This document shows, piece after piece, positions 19,420-29,435 of a stretch of DNA of 64,000 bases (positions are counted from its first letter, which is position 1; every line of letters starts with the position of its first letter). The notes under the pieces are model-generated. The model saw nothing but the letters and a program-made list of their open reading frames with translations. It ran no database searches and was not told the origin of the DNA. The translations under genes were made by a program, and so were the position numbers. This DNA comes from Symbiodinium natans (lineage: Eukaryota > Sar > Dinophyceae > Suessiales > Symbiodiniaceae). The DNA lies in the NCBI GenBank assembly GCA_905221605.1, contig CAJNDS010000766.1:1-64000 (forward strand), in the 5' to 3' direction.

Positions 19420-21672
19420 CTCTCAACAACTGTGGATCGCTTGGCTGCCGCCGTCCGAGACCTGCAGCAAGAGCGCGGCCGCCACGACCGGCGTCGCCGA
19501 CCCAAGCCTATTAAGCCCAAAATAAGTACCTCTCGGTTTAATAATAATAAGCCTTCCCCCGCTCCCGTTCCTGACCCGCCCCCAGAGTCTAGGAGTTTGT
19601 GGGAACGCTTACAACCATTCCTGGCAATGGCAGAGGCTGCAGAGGTGCCTCCATCTGATGCTGCCATTCGGGGAGCTTTGCTTCCTGTGCTGAAGCCCGA
19701 GTCACGGCCGGATTCCCGAACATGGGCCCCTAAGCCTAAGCCTCGCCCCAATAAGCCTAAACCCCAGCAGTCCCATTTCCAGCCTGCTAACGCTCCACAA
19801 GCTGAGCGGGAACCTAAACCCAAAGGCCCCCCTACATTTGCGCAGCTTGTGAAAGGATCCGCGCCGGCAAAGACCGAAGTCAAGTCGCCAAAGCCTCAGC
19901 TAGTTCAACACGGATGGGATGCCAAGTGCCGCTTTGTTTCAGCAAAGACCTTGCACTCTTTGCCTGATGAGCCTGGACCCTTGGTAGTGATTGTGCATAC
20001 CGATAGTGAACTGCAGGAAGTTAGGGATTGGGCTGCAGCCTCCAATCCTGCAAGACCAGTGAGCTGTGTGGATTTCTGCACTATGGATTGCCCCCAAGAT
20101 GTGGAACGTTGCGACGTGCTGGTTCGCTTCCCCAGCTCCCCGGCCATTGTGGCTAGGAAAGCTGCGCTGCATCTTATCACAAAGCATGGGCCAAAACCTT
20201 TTTCTTTGAAGCCGACAGAGAAATTCCAAGATGAGCAACGCTCTTCCGACAAAAACCAGCCTGAAACTGCAATTTTGCGTTTAACCCTTGCCAAAGAGTA
20301 TGCTGATCCGACCAGGTTCGGCGAAGCTCAGAAAAGTCCTCAGACTTTGCCCGCCCTGCTGGTGCCAGGCAGGGTTGGCAAAATTCTGCGCACCTTTGCT
20401 GTTGCCACTTATGAAGGGGAAATCACTTGTCTTTTGAGTGTTAAGGCTTCGGATGTTGATGGGTTCTTGAAGGATGCTCGCACCTTGTGTCCTGGAGGGT
20501 TCTTGGCACCGCAGCGCACTGCTACTGCGACCGTCCAGTGGATCAGCCGAGACCCCAAACAGAGCCCAACGCAGTACCTGGCGAAGGCCCGAGAAGCTGC
20601 TGAGGGTGTTCACGGGGCTTACCTAGCATATAGACCCGGAGGCCGAGCTAACATTGGGTTGAGAGCAGCCACGCCGCAAAAAGGTATAACGGGAGCCATT
20701 GCGCCTCGATGGACACTGGCGGGGGCGCCCAAGACCTGGCTAGAAGAAGACACTAAGGAGTGGTTGCAGAAACACGGGTTTAAGGAGGCTCAGCAAGTGC
20801 GCAGATCTTCTGCTGAAACGTGGTTTTTCCGAGCCTGGCCGGAGGAGGGCGCCGGAGCGGCAGTGTATGCCAGCGGACTTGTCGTGGCCCCAGCTGCAGC
20901 CCAGCATCGCAAAGTTCGCTCCCAAGCCTCGTCCACAGCTGCTCCAGTGTGGGGGGCGCGCCTCGTCCAACGCAAAGATTCGGAGCCTCAGCATCCTGTT
21001 ATTGAGGCCACTGTGCCACATGACGCTTCATCAATGGAAATCTCTGTGCCCGCCACAGAAATTGATGCATCGCAAGACGCGCGGGATAGATCCCGATCCC
21101 GGGAGCGCAAAAAGAACGCAGCGGAAGCAGCCAGCAACCCAACGCCAGCTGTGAGCAAGCCACTTGCTGGCCCCAAGCCGGCCATGCCCCATGCACGTCT
21201 CTACAATCCCCAAGAGTGTGGAGGCGAAGGGGATTGCGCTTACACGAGCTTGGCTACGGCAATGGCTGAGTTTTCTAAGTCAAAACCCGAGGCTAAGGAT
21301 TTGAGGCCCAAGGGCAAACTCCAGGCTTTCCTCAGGTGTGAGGCTGCAAAGTACATCCGGGCGAATCCTCAGATGTTTCAGCACCTTGACCCAAAAGTGG
21401 ATGGAACTCCGGAAATGTTGGCTACCAAAATTGCACGCTCAGGCACATGGGCTGACAGCATTTCCTTGTTTGCTTTGGCCCACAAGATAGGTGTGCTCCT
21501 TAGAATCTGGGCCTTTGACAAGAACCAACAGGTTTGGAAGCTGTACTTGGTAGGTCCTGAGCCTGAAGGGGCAACAACAAAGAAGCAAAAGAAGACCGGC
21601 TCGCACCCGACTGTTGTCTGGTTAAAGCTGGAAGATAGTGAAGCCGGTGGGCAACGACTGGCGTATGGATGA
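19012..21672 (+). CDS. LINE ORF1: coiled-coil, basic linker, OTU-protease-like domain
   Basis: An 886-codon frame. The true start is uncertain: the first 120 or so residues look non-coding (Leu/Arg-rich), and the convincing protein starts near residue 124 with a coiled-coil-like stretch (VQQLSTTVDRLAAAVRDLQQ). A Pro/Lys-rich linker follows (residues about 160-300), then an uncharacterised globular middle and an Arg/Ser-rich patch (DRSRSRERKK). The C-terminal 150 residues resemble an OTU cysteine protease: GGEGDCAYTSLATA places the candidate catalytic Cys at about residue 742, followed by GTWADSISLFALAHKIGVLLRI, which matches the conserved 'W-G-...-l-ALA...-I-I' region. The usual catalytic His near the end is not obvious, because the frame ends in EDSEAGGQRLAYG. 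A frameshift near 21636 may have cut it off. Confidence 0.65.
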   Translation: MLLSDGGIKPLCCHKAGLQWACAGLRARLRRVGRRPRAGLFRALRAPALQVAGLLVLTARTAGRTRLPQRRLLPRRTALRTFWLAVAFLAWWCVFLRPLPQRCNALPRRVKKDPLLGGGNTAHRRRRPDISRQVQQLSTTVDRLAAAVRDLQQERGRHDRRRRPKPIKPKISTSRFNNNKPSPAPVPDPPPESRSLWERLQPFLAMAEAAEVPPSDAAIRGALLPVLKPESRPDSRTWAPKPKPRPNKPKPQQSHFQPANAPQAEREPKPKGPPTFAQLVKGSAPAKTEVKSPKPQLVQHGWDAKCRFVSAKTLHSLPDEPGPLVVIVHTDSELQEVRDWAAASNPARPVSCVDFCTMDCPQDVERCDVLVRFPSSPAIVARKAALHLITKHGPKPFSLKPTEKFQDEQRSSDKNQPETAILRLTLAKEYADPTRFGEAQKSPQTLPALLVPGRVGKILRTFAVATYEGEITCLLSVKASDVDGFLKDARTLCPGGFLAPQRTATATVQWISRDPKQSPTQYLAKAREAAEGVHGAYLAYRPGGRANIGLRAATPQKGITGAIAPRWTLAGAPKTWLEEDTKEWLQKHGFKEAQQVRRSSAETWFFRAWPEEGAGAAVYASGLVVAPAAAQHRKVRSQASSTAAPVWGARLVQRKDSEPQHPVIEATVPHDASSMEISVPATEIDASQDARDRSRSRERKKNAAEAASNPTPAVSKPLAGPKPAMPHARLYNPQECGGEGDCAYTSLATAMAEFSKSKPEAKDLRPKGKLQAFLRCEAAKYIRANPQMFQHLDPKVDGTPEMLATKIARSGTWADSISLFALAHKIGVLLRIWAFDKNQQVWKLYLVGPEPEGATTKKQKKTGSHPTVVWLKLEDSEAGGQRLAYG

Positions 21673-22540
21673 GGCCGTCCCAGAGCACGCGGTGAGAGTC
21701 GATATGTCTAGCCAAGCACTTCGTTCCCAATTGTGCGGCGCTGGACGTGGTGATGCCCGGTCTCGCAAGTCCGGAGCAAGTGCAGATCATAGCTGTGCTC
21801 GCTTTCTAGGCCTGCCCTCGGCCGCCAAAAGCGCCAAATCCAGCAGGAGCTCTGTTTGTCGCCGTCTTTTGGGTTTGGAAGCCGTTGCTACGGACAGCGT
21901 TGGCAGTGTCTCTCAGGTTTTGGGTCTCTCCAAGCCTTCCAGATGTGGGCCAAAAACCTCCTGCAGTGACGCCCCGCCCCCGCTGGAGGAACATGCCGCC
22001 TTTGAAAACTATAAGGTTGGGGATCTGTATGTTTGTCAGTGCGGTTGGCGTCCACCTACCAAAGGACTCTCCAACAACCAGATTGCATATCGTGCAAAGA
22101 AACACTGGCGCCATTGTGTAGGGAAGCTCCCACCTAACGCTGCCTCTCAACAAGTCCGCCAGCGTGTTGCACGGGGCGCCTGGTGCAACCCTGTCAGGAA
22201 AAGAGAGCTGGCCAAGCAGCGGTATCTGACATGGTACAATAAGCTCAAAGGCAAATGGCGTGATGCTGCATGCGTGCCGGACTTTGACAACCCCTTGTCT
22301 ACCTCCGGTCCCAACCGCAGTGTTGTCATCCATCAGTACCGATGCAAGCATTGCTCCAGACAGAGCTCGGCCGCGGATTTCAAAAGATACCCGTGTTCTG
22401 CCCGTGACCGCGCACGTGGAATCAGCAAGCATTCTTGGATTACCAAGATGCAAGGGCCGGAAAGCTTACTGTTCGCGAGCGAATCGTGTTTTATCGCTTG
22501 CTTCCAAAAATGCCCTGTGAGAAAACGGTATGCCGTTTAG
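21638..22540 (+). CDS. LINE ORF1b: Cys/His-rich protein overlapping ORF1
   Basis: This frame is shifted relative to ORF1 and overlaps its end by 35 nt, with a GTG at 21638. It may be reached by frameshifting, by re-initiation at ATG 21665, or through an indel that split one larger ORF. Two zinc-binding-looking clusters are visible: YVCQCGWRPP followed about 20 residues later by KKHWRHC (C-C-H-C), and YRCKHCSRQ followed by YPC and KHSW. The last 26 residues come from the 148-bp duplicated segment starting at 22462, which replaced the original C-terminus and brought in the stop. Function unknown; nucleic-acid binding is a reasonable guess. Confidence 0.5.
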   Translation: MKPVGNDWRMDEAVPEHAVRVDMSSQALRSQLCGAGRGDARSRKSGASADHSCARFLGLPSAAKSAKSSRSSVCRRLLGLEAVATDSVGSVSQVLGLSKPSRCGPKTSCSDAPPPLEEHAAFENYKVGDLYVCQCGWRPPTKGLSNNQIAYRAKKHWRHCVGKLPPNAASQQVRQRVARGAWCNPVRKRELAKQRYLTWYNKLKGKWRDAACVPDFDNPLSTSGPNRSVVIHQYRCKHCSRQSSAADFKRYPCSARDRARGISKHSWITKMQGPESLLFASESCFIACFQKCPVRKRYAV

Positions 22541-22656
22541 TCTCAGTTTGAAGCCAAAAGTTTTCTTGATGCGTTATTGTTCCCATGCTCGACAATTGCC
22601 GGTTACATGTGCCATTTTGGCTCAAGCACGGGCTCCATCGGGCCGTGAAAATTTGT
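22462..22656 (+). other. Chimeric junction with internal spliced leader
   Basis: 22462-22609 is identical to 29566-29713. Then comes GCCATTTTGGCTCAAG (22611-22626), the last 16 bases of the spliced leader, then 22627-22656, identical to 29862-29891. In the other copy the leader is absent, and 148 bp ending in GACGTGCAG occupy its place. The leader therefore sits exactly where a trans-splice acceptor would have been used. Confidence 0.85.
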
Positions 22657-22851
22657 GCTGTGGCCCCTGTGTGCGTTGTTAAGCGCTTCAGGAAGAATCC
22701 CCCTGGGCAGTCTGCTTCGGTTAAGAGGGGAGGGCATGCCAACGCCCAGGGAGATGTTCCGGTTGAGGGTGAGTCCCCCATCCAAGCTCCAGAAGCTGTG
22801 GGATCTGTGCCTGGTGAGCCTAGCTACCAGGCTGATGGTGTCCCTAAAGAG

Positions 22852-25374
22852 ATGGGCAATGCTCAGTCATCACAGTCTCGTGATCCGCTACGTGGGAGTG
22901 ATCCCGTTGATTTGGTGCATGAGAAACCTGATGGCCAACCCGTGATCCCAGAGCCTAAATTCAGTGCACCGGTTGGCAGGGCGACCGGATCCCACGTCAA
23001 AGTAGGCCCCGCCTGTATATCGCAGGCTCGTGCAACGCTACGTGGGAGTGAAGCCGAAGATTTGGTGCCTGTGAAACCTGATGGCAAAAATTTAAGTGAT
23101 GGCGCGTACGTGGGGACCTCTCCTTCAGGCCAGCGTAGTGATGCATTGCGTGCAACCCGTGCTGTTTGGGCTTGGTCTTCTGGGGAATCTGGAATCCTTT
23201 GCGAGGCAGAGCGTCGTGCGCCTGAGCAAGTCGGGGTCCATCTGGGTGAGGGTGATGCTTTTGATCCCCCAGACAGACCTGTTGGGCAGCCAGTCAGGTA
23301 CGATGTGTCGTGCACACATCAACACGCTCCACCCAGCTCGCCCCATCAAGGTGTGGGAGATGCGGCGCCCGACCGTGTGAGTGCCTCCAAGGCTTCTTCA
23401 AGGGTGGTGACAACGAAGGCTAGGACCAAGGCCTCCCAAAGGGTTGAGCCCGAACATGATGTCAAGCTTGCGCCACCCGAATGCGTCTCCAGGCCCAGGG
23501 ATCACCCGCAGAGAGAGGTGAGCCCTGCCCCAAGTATTTCGGATGCTGAAACTGTGGGTGTGCCATATCCCGAGGTGCAGTTGGGCTACAATGAGAACCA
23601 GGTTGCCCGTGGTGGACCAGGCCACGGTTCTAGCGGACCTTGCGCCACGGGGATTAAGGCTGAAGCCCACAACAATTCCTTGCGTGCCAGCGAGGCCATC
23701 ACAGGGCCCACAGGCAATCCCCTTGGCAGCTCTGCTGAGTACGCACAGCAGGCTATGAGCTCTCAGCTTGAAACCCCTTCAGGTGCCATCAGCGTGTTCT
23801 CCCTAGATGTATCCAGAGCTCGTGAGCTCGTTGCGCCAAGTTCATCAGCCAAGACTCCAGCTGTGTCGAGAAGTTCGGGGCAGCGTGTGTCCGCCGGCGC
23901 AATGGTTGATGAGGTCAGACCGTTCCAAAGGCGGATTTTCATGGGGCCCACAGGTGTCCGTGATGTTCCTGGAAAGGTGTCTCCGCCTGGGAAACCGCGG
24001 GTGGTTACCCCCTTGAGTTCGCGGCCTGTCTTTACTGGTCCTGGCTCCATTCCCCGCAGGACTGAATGTTTCCCTAAGCGTGCCGCGGCCTACCCCTCCA
24101 GCGACAGGTCAGAAGCCCCAGTCCTGGAATGTGTGCATGGAGCATCAGCGTCCTTGCCTTCTGGTGATCGGCCGCTGCCTCCACGACCTCCTAGCCCTAA
24201 GCGTAAGAAGAAGGAGCCCGAAAGTACCAGCCGATCCAGTGGCTCTGCTTCGTCGGACGAGGGCATCACGCAGGATTGTGCAGAAGCCTTTCTGGCCAAG
24301 CTTGACGCTCGTCCCACGTGTTCTGCGGGTCATCCCCTGTTCTCCTTTGGGTCTCCTGAGCCTGGATGGTGGTGCAGTGCATGCAAACGCGTGTTCTCCA
24401 CGCGACGCTTGCTTTGGGGTTGTAGGGTCTGCGACTATGACATTTGCGGAAACTGCTTAGTCGATAGTCAAGGTGGCTCCTTCATCACACCGGCTCCGGT
24501 TCAGAATGTTGCTCATGAGGCAATCCCTGCTGCGCCGGTTCAGGATGCCGCTCAAGAGGCAATCCCCAGCAGTGCACAAGCATGGCCCTCAATGAAGCTT
24601 TTGCGTGCTTCAGGGGTTCTAACAGGCAACGACATGTTCCCGGATGACCTTCACCTGACCCTGGAAGTAAATGGTGAAAGCCTGTCAGTCTTGGGGTCGA
24701 GCAGGGCGCCAGGGCTCAAGGGAGGTTTCCGGAAAGTGTACCACCTTCGTGGTGAAGGGCCAGCTGCAAGCATTGTTGTGAAGCTCGCTGAAAACGAAGC
24801 CGACAATGTCAATGAGGTTAGGAGTGCTGCTGCGTGTCCAGCAGCCTTTACCCGCATCTTCGGCAGCGGCTCCATTTGGGTGTCCCTTGGAGCAGACGGT
24901 TTGTGCCGAGCCCATTATGTCATCACGGAACGCGTGGTTCCGTTGACTGCTCTGTTGGATGGCCCAACTCTGCCCTCCACGGCATGCACCTCTTTGGCGC
25001 TCCAATGTTGTCGTGTTGTGTTCCGGGCAACTCTTGCAGGTATCAAGTGTAGGGACCTTGGACAGAAGCAGTGGGGCCTCAAGGTCCCGCCAAACTTCAA
25101 ATTCCAAGATGAGATCTCCCTGCAACAAGTGCGCGAAGGCTTGACAGGTGAAGCGTTTCACCTCGTCATCCTTGATGCCAATTGTTGCCTTCCGGTGCCC
25201 CAGGCGAGCCTCTTGGGGCCACGCAAAATGGCCTCATTTTGGGCCCTTCAAACAAGGTTGGTGGGTGCACCCGCTAGCGAGCGGCTCCAAGCGTTTATCC
25301 GCGCTCATAATTTCAATGCCCGCAGTTGTCTTTCCGCTTTGACGCGTGATCACGTTACGGGGCTTTGTTCTTGA
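22852..25374 (+). CDS. LINE accessory ORF: ZZ-like zinc finger and kinase-like domain
   Basis: 840 codons from the first in-frame ATG after the internal spliced leader. The frame is open from 22585, but the part before 22627 is leader and duplicated DNA. The N-terminus MGNAQSSQS has the form of an N-myristoylation signal (Gly2, Ser6), a weak hint. Residues about 10-480 are disordered-looking, rich in Pro, Ser and Gly. Residues 490-535 form a zinc finger with Cys pairs (CSAGH, WWCSACK, WGCRVCDYDICGNC) like ZZ or C1-type fingers. From residue about 610 there is a kinase-like pattern: a Gly-containing loop (LKGGFRKVYHLRG), an invariant-like Lys in IVVKLAENE (residue 644), a hinge-like VITERVVPL, CRDLGQKQW (Asp 735) and VILDAN (Asp 775). 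The Asn of the catalytic loop and the DFG glycine are missing, so it may be an inactive or unusual kinase. Ends at TGA 25372-25374. Confidence 0.6.
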   Translation: MGNAQSSQSRDPLRGSDPVDLVHEKPDGQPVIPEPKFSAPVGRATGSHVKVGPACISQARATLRGSEAEDLVPVKPDGKNLSDGAYVGTSPSGQRSDALRATRAVWAWSSGESGILCEAERRAPEQVGVHLGEGDAFDPPDRPVGQPVRYDVSCTHQHAPPSSPHQGVGDAAPDRVSASKASSRVVTTKARTKASQRVEPEHDVKLAPPECVSRPRDHPQREVSPAPSISDAETVGVPYPEVQLGYNENQVARGGPGHGSSGPCATGIKAEAHNNSLRASEAITGPTGNPLGSSAEYAQQAMSSQLETPSGAISVFSLDVSRARELVAPSSSAKTPAVSRSSGQRVSAGAMVDEVRPFQRRIFMGPTGVRDVPGKVSPPGKPRVVTPLSSRPVFTGPGSIPRRTECFPKRAAAYPSSDRSEAPVLECVHGASASLPSGDRPLPPRPPSPKRKKKEPESTSRSSGSASSDEGITQDCAEAFLAKLDARPTCSAGHPLFSFGSPEPGWWCSACKRVFSTRRLLWGCRVCDYDICGNCLVDSQGGSFITPAPVQNVAHEAIPAAPVQDAAQEAIPSSAQAWPSMKLLRASGVLTGNDMFPDDLHLTLEVNGESLSVLGSSRAPGLKGGFRKVYHLRGEGPAASIVVKLAENEADNVNEVRSAAACPAAFTRIFGSGSIWVSLGADGLCRAHYVITERVVPLTALLDGPTLPSTACTSLALQCCRVVFRATLAGIKCRDLGQKQWGLKVPPNFKFQDEISLQQVREGLTGEAFHLVILDANCCLPVPQASLLGPRKMASFWALQTRLVGAPASERLQAFIRAHNFNARSCLSALTRDHVTGLCS

Positions 25375-25642
25375 GCCGGCTTAGGTGCAAATATGTTATG
25401 CACTTTCTGCACCACGGATTCGTTGGGCGCCGAGGCGCTTGTCTGGAAGCAGTGCAAAGACTGCCTGGCGATGAGGATGCAGTTCACATTGACGAAAAAG
25501 GTAATGAGTGGGCGCTCACACATGTGTTTGCGCATGTTTATGATGTCATGAGACGAGCAATGTCTGCTCAGCCAAGGGGCTATGAGGGTCTCATGAAGCG
25601 GCACATGGTGCCTTTGTATGAGCCAAGGGGCTGTCATACAAC

Positions 25643-26366
25643 ATGGCCATGGTGCCATATGTCCGTTGCACCATGGGTGCTCGTGCAAGGATGAAGGCTC
25701 AAAGCCATGTTCATGGACTCATGTCTCATGTTAAGCTCTTGCTGTGTGTTACTTTTTGGCTTTTCCCACCATGTGAGTTCGTGATTTTTCTAGTGCCATG
25801 TGGTCTGCAGACAGTGCCTGAAGGTTTTGAAGTAGCAGTGCATGCCATGTCTGCTTCACCTGAGGTGGCATGTGGCCTCTTGAACGACGCCTTCGACGTC
25901 CACCAAGACGCCCCGCTTGTGCGGGCAATATCTTTGGGACACCAACCAAGCATTCCAAATTACATGCTATGCATGCGACACAAGTGGCTTGCTCCCTTTG
26001 GAGCCCAGGCAAGTCTCCAGGCTTTTGTCCACCGGATACCATCCACGCATTGCACTAATATGCTGGTGCTCCGCATGCCGCCCCGAGACCGAGACACAAG
26101 GCCCTCTGCCGATGTTTGCAGGCCAAAACCACAAAGTGTTCATGCCTGGCCGTCGCGTCCATGGCCTCTGCGCAACTTGCCCAGCGCTTTCACATGTGAA
26201 CCTCCTTGTTCAGTCTCCTAGAGACATCCCTGGACAGGTGTTCACTGAACATACCAATAAGTTCAGGGGCCATTTACGACGTTTCCACAGACCTTCACTC
26301 AGCTGTCCTGCCGGCCTGAAACCTTGTACTGTGGATGACATGGCTTCAGCCCCCCCCTCGGGGTGA
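25643..26366 (+). pseudogene. Decayed LINE ORF of unknown function
   Basis: Two overlapping frames read as one broken protein. Frame 25643-26221 is plausible at residues about 58-150 (VPEGFEVAVHAMSASPEVAC, then HKWLAPFGAQASLQAFVHRI). The continuation is in the other frame from about 26090 (MFAGQNHKVFMPGRRVHGLC, then HTNKFRGHLRRFHR) to the stop at 26366. No family is recognised. Confidence 0.3.
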
Positions 26367-27440
26367 GCCATTCTACGGGGCATGTCGCGTGCGCTTGCCC
26401 AGCGCCGTCATCATTGTCAGCTGCGAGAGTCTTACATCCAAGGCCTAATGTGGCCCAAGCGAACCCCGTCTGGGTATGTTGGATTTTCCCTCGGTGCTCC
26501 AGTCTCGTTACAAACCGCCCTGGACTTCTGGTTGGGCGCTGCGCCTGGTCAAGCTGCGCGTGTTTGCGTTTTATGCTGGTTGCGTTGACCGCTACGGGCC
26601 TGTTCCACCGTATGGCACGAACTTACCAGGGGCCCCACGTGAGCTATGCCGCCATGCGAGTTTGCCCCGAGTGGCCATGCCAAGTAATAAGGCACCACGG
26701 CTCAAGGTTTTTCCTGCCGCAGATGGTGTGTGGCCTCGGGGCCTAACAGAGGCTCTGTTCAATGGGAGCTCGATGCTCACACGGCCCGGTGCACGGCCCA
26801 TGCACAATGCGTCTTCATTGGACCAGTTCTGTCGTGTTTCCTCGTTCCGGTCTAGATGTTGGTCAGACCTGGCCTGCAACAGCTGCGTTGTGGGTGCTAC
26901 ACGTGCGCCGTGGATCGGGTCAGGGTTACGGTCTGCTTCAAACGTCTACACGTTGCTACGTTTGTAATTAAGTCATGGGTGGCCCTTCGCAACGCCTTGA
27001 CTCTTGGGCCGGGCCGACGTCATCGTGTCCTCCGCCGACACTGTTCTCGGACACCATCTGCCTCCTGCCAGGGCCTTATTCGGTGTGCCGGCGTCCAGCC
27101 TGCAGGGGGCAGTGCGTTGCGCGCGCCCGCTCACTTCCAGTGCACTGTCGGCCCCCCGCCCTCCCGACCCCATTTCCAGCCTTCCACTGCTGTCCAACTT
27201 AGCCGGCCGGCCTTGCGCGGCCGCCGGCCTGTGCTCTGATTCGGTTAAGTGGGGTGATGTCTGGTTTGAGTGGTTTCTGGCTACTTAAGCGTGCATGTTT
27301 GGGATGCCTGGGGGGGCTCAAGCCGGTGATTGCCTGGTTGTGGTCTTTGGCCGGTGTTCGTCTGGTTTGTGTTCGCCGGGTTCCCTTGCCATTCTGGGCG
27401 CCCGACAATCTAAGCCTGCAGTGCCTGGTTAGTGCTCGCC

Positions 27441-27746
27441 GGTCCTCCAGGCCTGACACACGGCTTGCGCGTCGGGAGCATTGTTTGGTTGTTAGCCGGT
27501 TCTACTTGCCCTACTTGCCGTTATGGGCGCCCGCCCTTCTAACCTGTGGTGCCTGGGCAGTGTCAGCCGGATCCCCTGACTTGTCACATGGCAGGTCCTC
27601 CAGGCCTGACACACGGCTTGCGCGTCGGGAGCATTGTTTGGTTGTTAGCCGGTTCTACTTGCCCTACTTGCCGTTATGGGCGCCCGCCCTTCTAACCTGT
27701 GGTGCCTGGGCAGTGTCAGCCGGATCCCCTGACTTGTCACATGGCA
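27441..27746. repeat. 153-bp tandem duplication
   Basis: Two identical consecutive 153-bp units start GGTCCTCCAGGCCTGAC (27441 and 27594). A diverged third unit is visible just upstream at about 27385-27440. The period is divisible by three, so the open frame repeats a 51-residue block. Confidence 0.95.
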
Positions 27747-28931
27747 GACTCGTCCTGGGCATGTTATAGGTTGGCCCGCCGGGGCTAGTGGGTCTGACGA
27801 TTGACATGCTCTCCCTGACTCTTTGATATGCGGTCGGCGCTGCCGAGACTGCCAGACCAAACGCCTGAAAGTAATTTTAGCTTAAGCGCCCCTCGCCCCC
27901 CACTGCTCCTTCCCAATGGGTGCTTGGAGAGTTGGGTGTCAAGAGTGCAACCCTGAGGACGTTGATGTGTGCTGTGCCGCTATGCGGCACATTGGGGTTG
28001 AGAGCACTGTACCATAAGCCATGGTATGCTATTGCCTGGAGTAATCTTGTGTGGGTTGTGCTCGTGCCCGTTACGATGCAACAGAGTCGTAATTAGTGCT
28101 TTGAGTCTGGGGGTGCCAATTTCCGGGGTGAGCTTCTGTGGGTTGTGCTCTGTCCCAGAGTTGCTGTCTTCCACCGCTTGTGACGGTCATGTTGGTTTCC
28201 TTTAAGGGTTCCGTCTTGAATCCAGTGCAACACGCCTCCCGGGAGCCCGTGGAGGACGGAGAGCTCTATCAGTCAGCCTAAGACTGAGCCAACTAAGTGT
28301 TCATTCCCCTCATTGCGTCATCTCCCTGAGGCGTGTGAAATTGAGCTGAATAGTACAGTGGCTCGTTCCCCTTCCTCCTGTGTTGAGTCAAGAACCTCCG
28401 TGCTGGAAGCCTACTGTGTGATCGAAGAGGCTTATGGACCAACGCCTTTCAGCTGGGGAACCCACCTTTGCCGGGGTGATTGTCTGAGTTCGCACTTGCC
28501 AGGACAACTTCTTTGAGGATTAGTCCCTGGGCCGGCGCAAGCACTCTCTGGGTCCTGTGACCCCCCGCATGTAGGCTGTATTAACCTGTGTGGTGCGGAC
28601 AGGGATGCTGGCGGCCTAAGTGCCTCTGGAGCACTCGGTGGCGGCCTGGGTTCGTGACACGCGTTCACTTATGTAAGGTTTACCCGGGCCCCAATTTTAA
28701 TTGGCACACTTGGACTCTTCAGATAAAGAGGTGCGTTGTGGCCCGCAAGTTTCATGATGTGCGGGTTGGGCAGCACCTGCGTACTTTGGTTATACACGCT
28801 CTCAGCAGTACTGGGCTGCCTTGGAGTTTGAGCCTCGGGGATGGGGGATTCTCTCTGTGGGTACCCCGGGCTTGTTTCTGCTGGTTTCTTGCTAAGGTTA
28901 ACTGTGGTCTCGACTTCGTGCTTATGCAGCA

Positions 28932-29054
28932 GGCCCCCCCCCCCTTTGTGTACTGCACACTTGTATTGGGGCCTTCCAAATGAATGAAGTGGTGCCTGGA
29001 CGCAATACCAATGCCCAGGGGGGGGGGGAGGGGGGGACACTGCAGCCCCCCCCC
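28932..29054. repeat. Homopolymer C and G runs
   Basis: Three runs of ten or more C or G lie within about 120 bp (near 28933, 29020-29037 and 29047). Opposite runs could pair, and such runs are error-prone in assembly. Confidence 0.8.
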
Positions 29055-29435
29055 CGCAGCTCAACACCGAATAGACTGACAGGTACCAGCTTTGGCCTTG
29101 CGTGGGGAAGTCTGTGTGCATCGCGTTGGCGCAATCTTAAGGCCAGACCCGTAGGGAGGTCTTCCCCCTCCCGGTGTTCGCAAGGCTGCGCCTCCAGCCT
29201 AGTGCACCCGTTCCATTGAGGGCAAATGCCTTACGGGTGGGATAGTGTGGACTGCCTCATGGAATGGTGACTGCCGCTTGGGGCAGGGGAAGTCTAGAGA
29301 CTGTGCTCTAAGCTGTCTTACACTTGATGGCAGCCACCAAGGTAGTTCGGTTAATAGGGGGCTTGTGTTTTTGTAGTTGGTGTTGCGCACGTTTGGTAAG
29401 CGTGTGCACTGACGCAATGTGCATAGTACTGTCCA

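Larger units (their letters stand above)
26367..29435. other. Middle region of the LINE without recognisable ORF
   Basis: GC-rich DNA with several short frames (26363-26746, 26476-26967, 26856-27239) that overlap and show no motif. It contains the 153-bp tandem repeat, homopolymer C and G runs and, around 28040-28160, two similar phrases (TGTGGGTTGTGCTC). It may be untranslated sequence or the remains of further ORFs. Confidence 0.4.
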
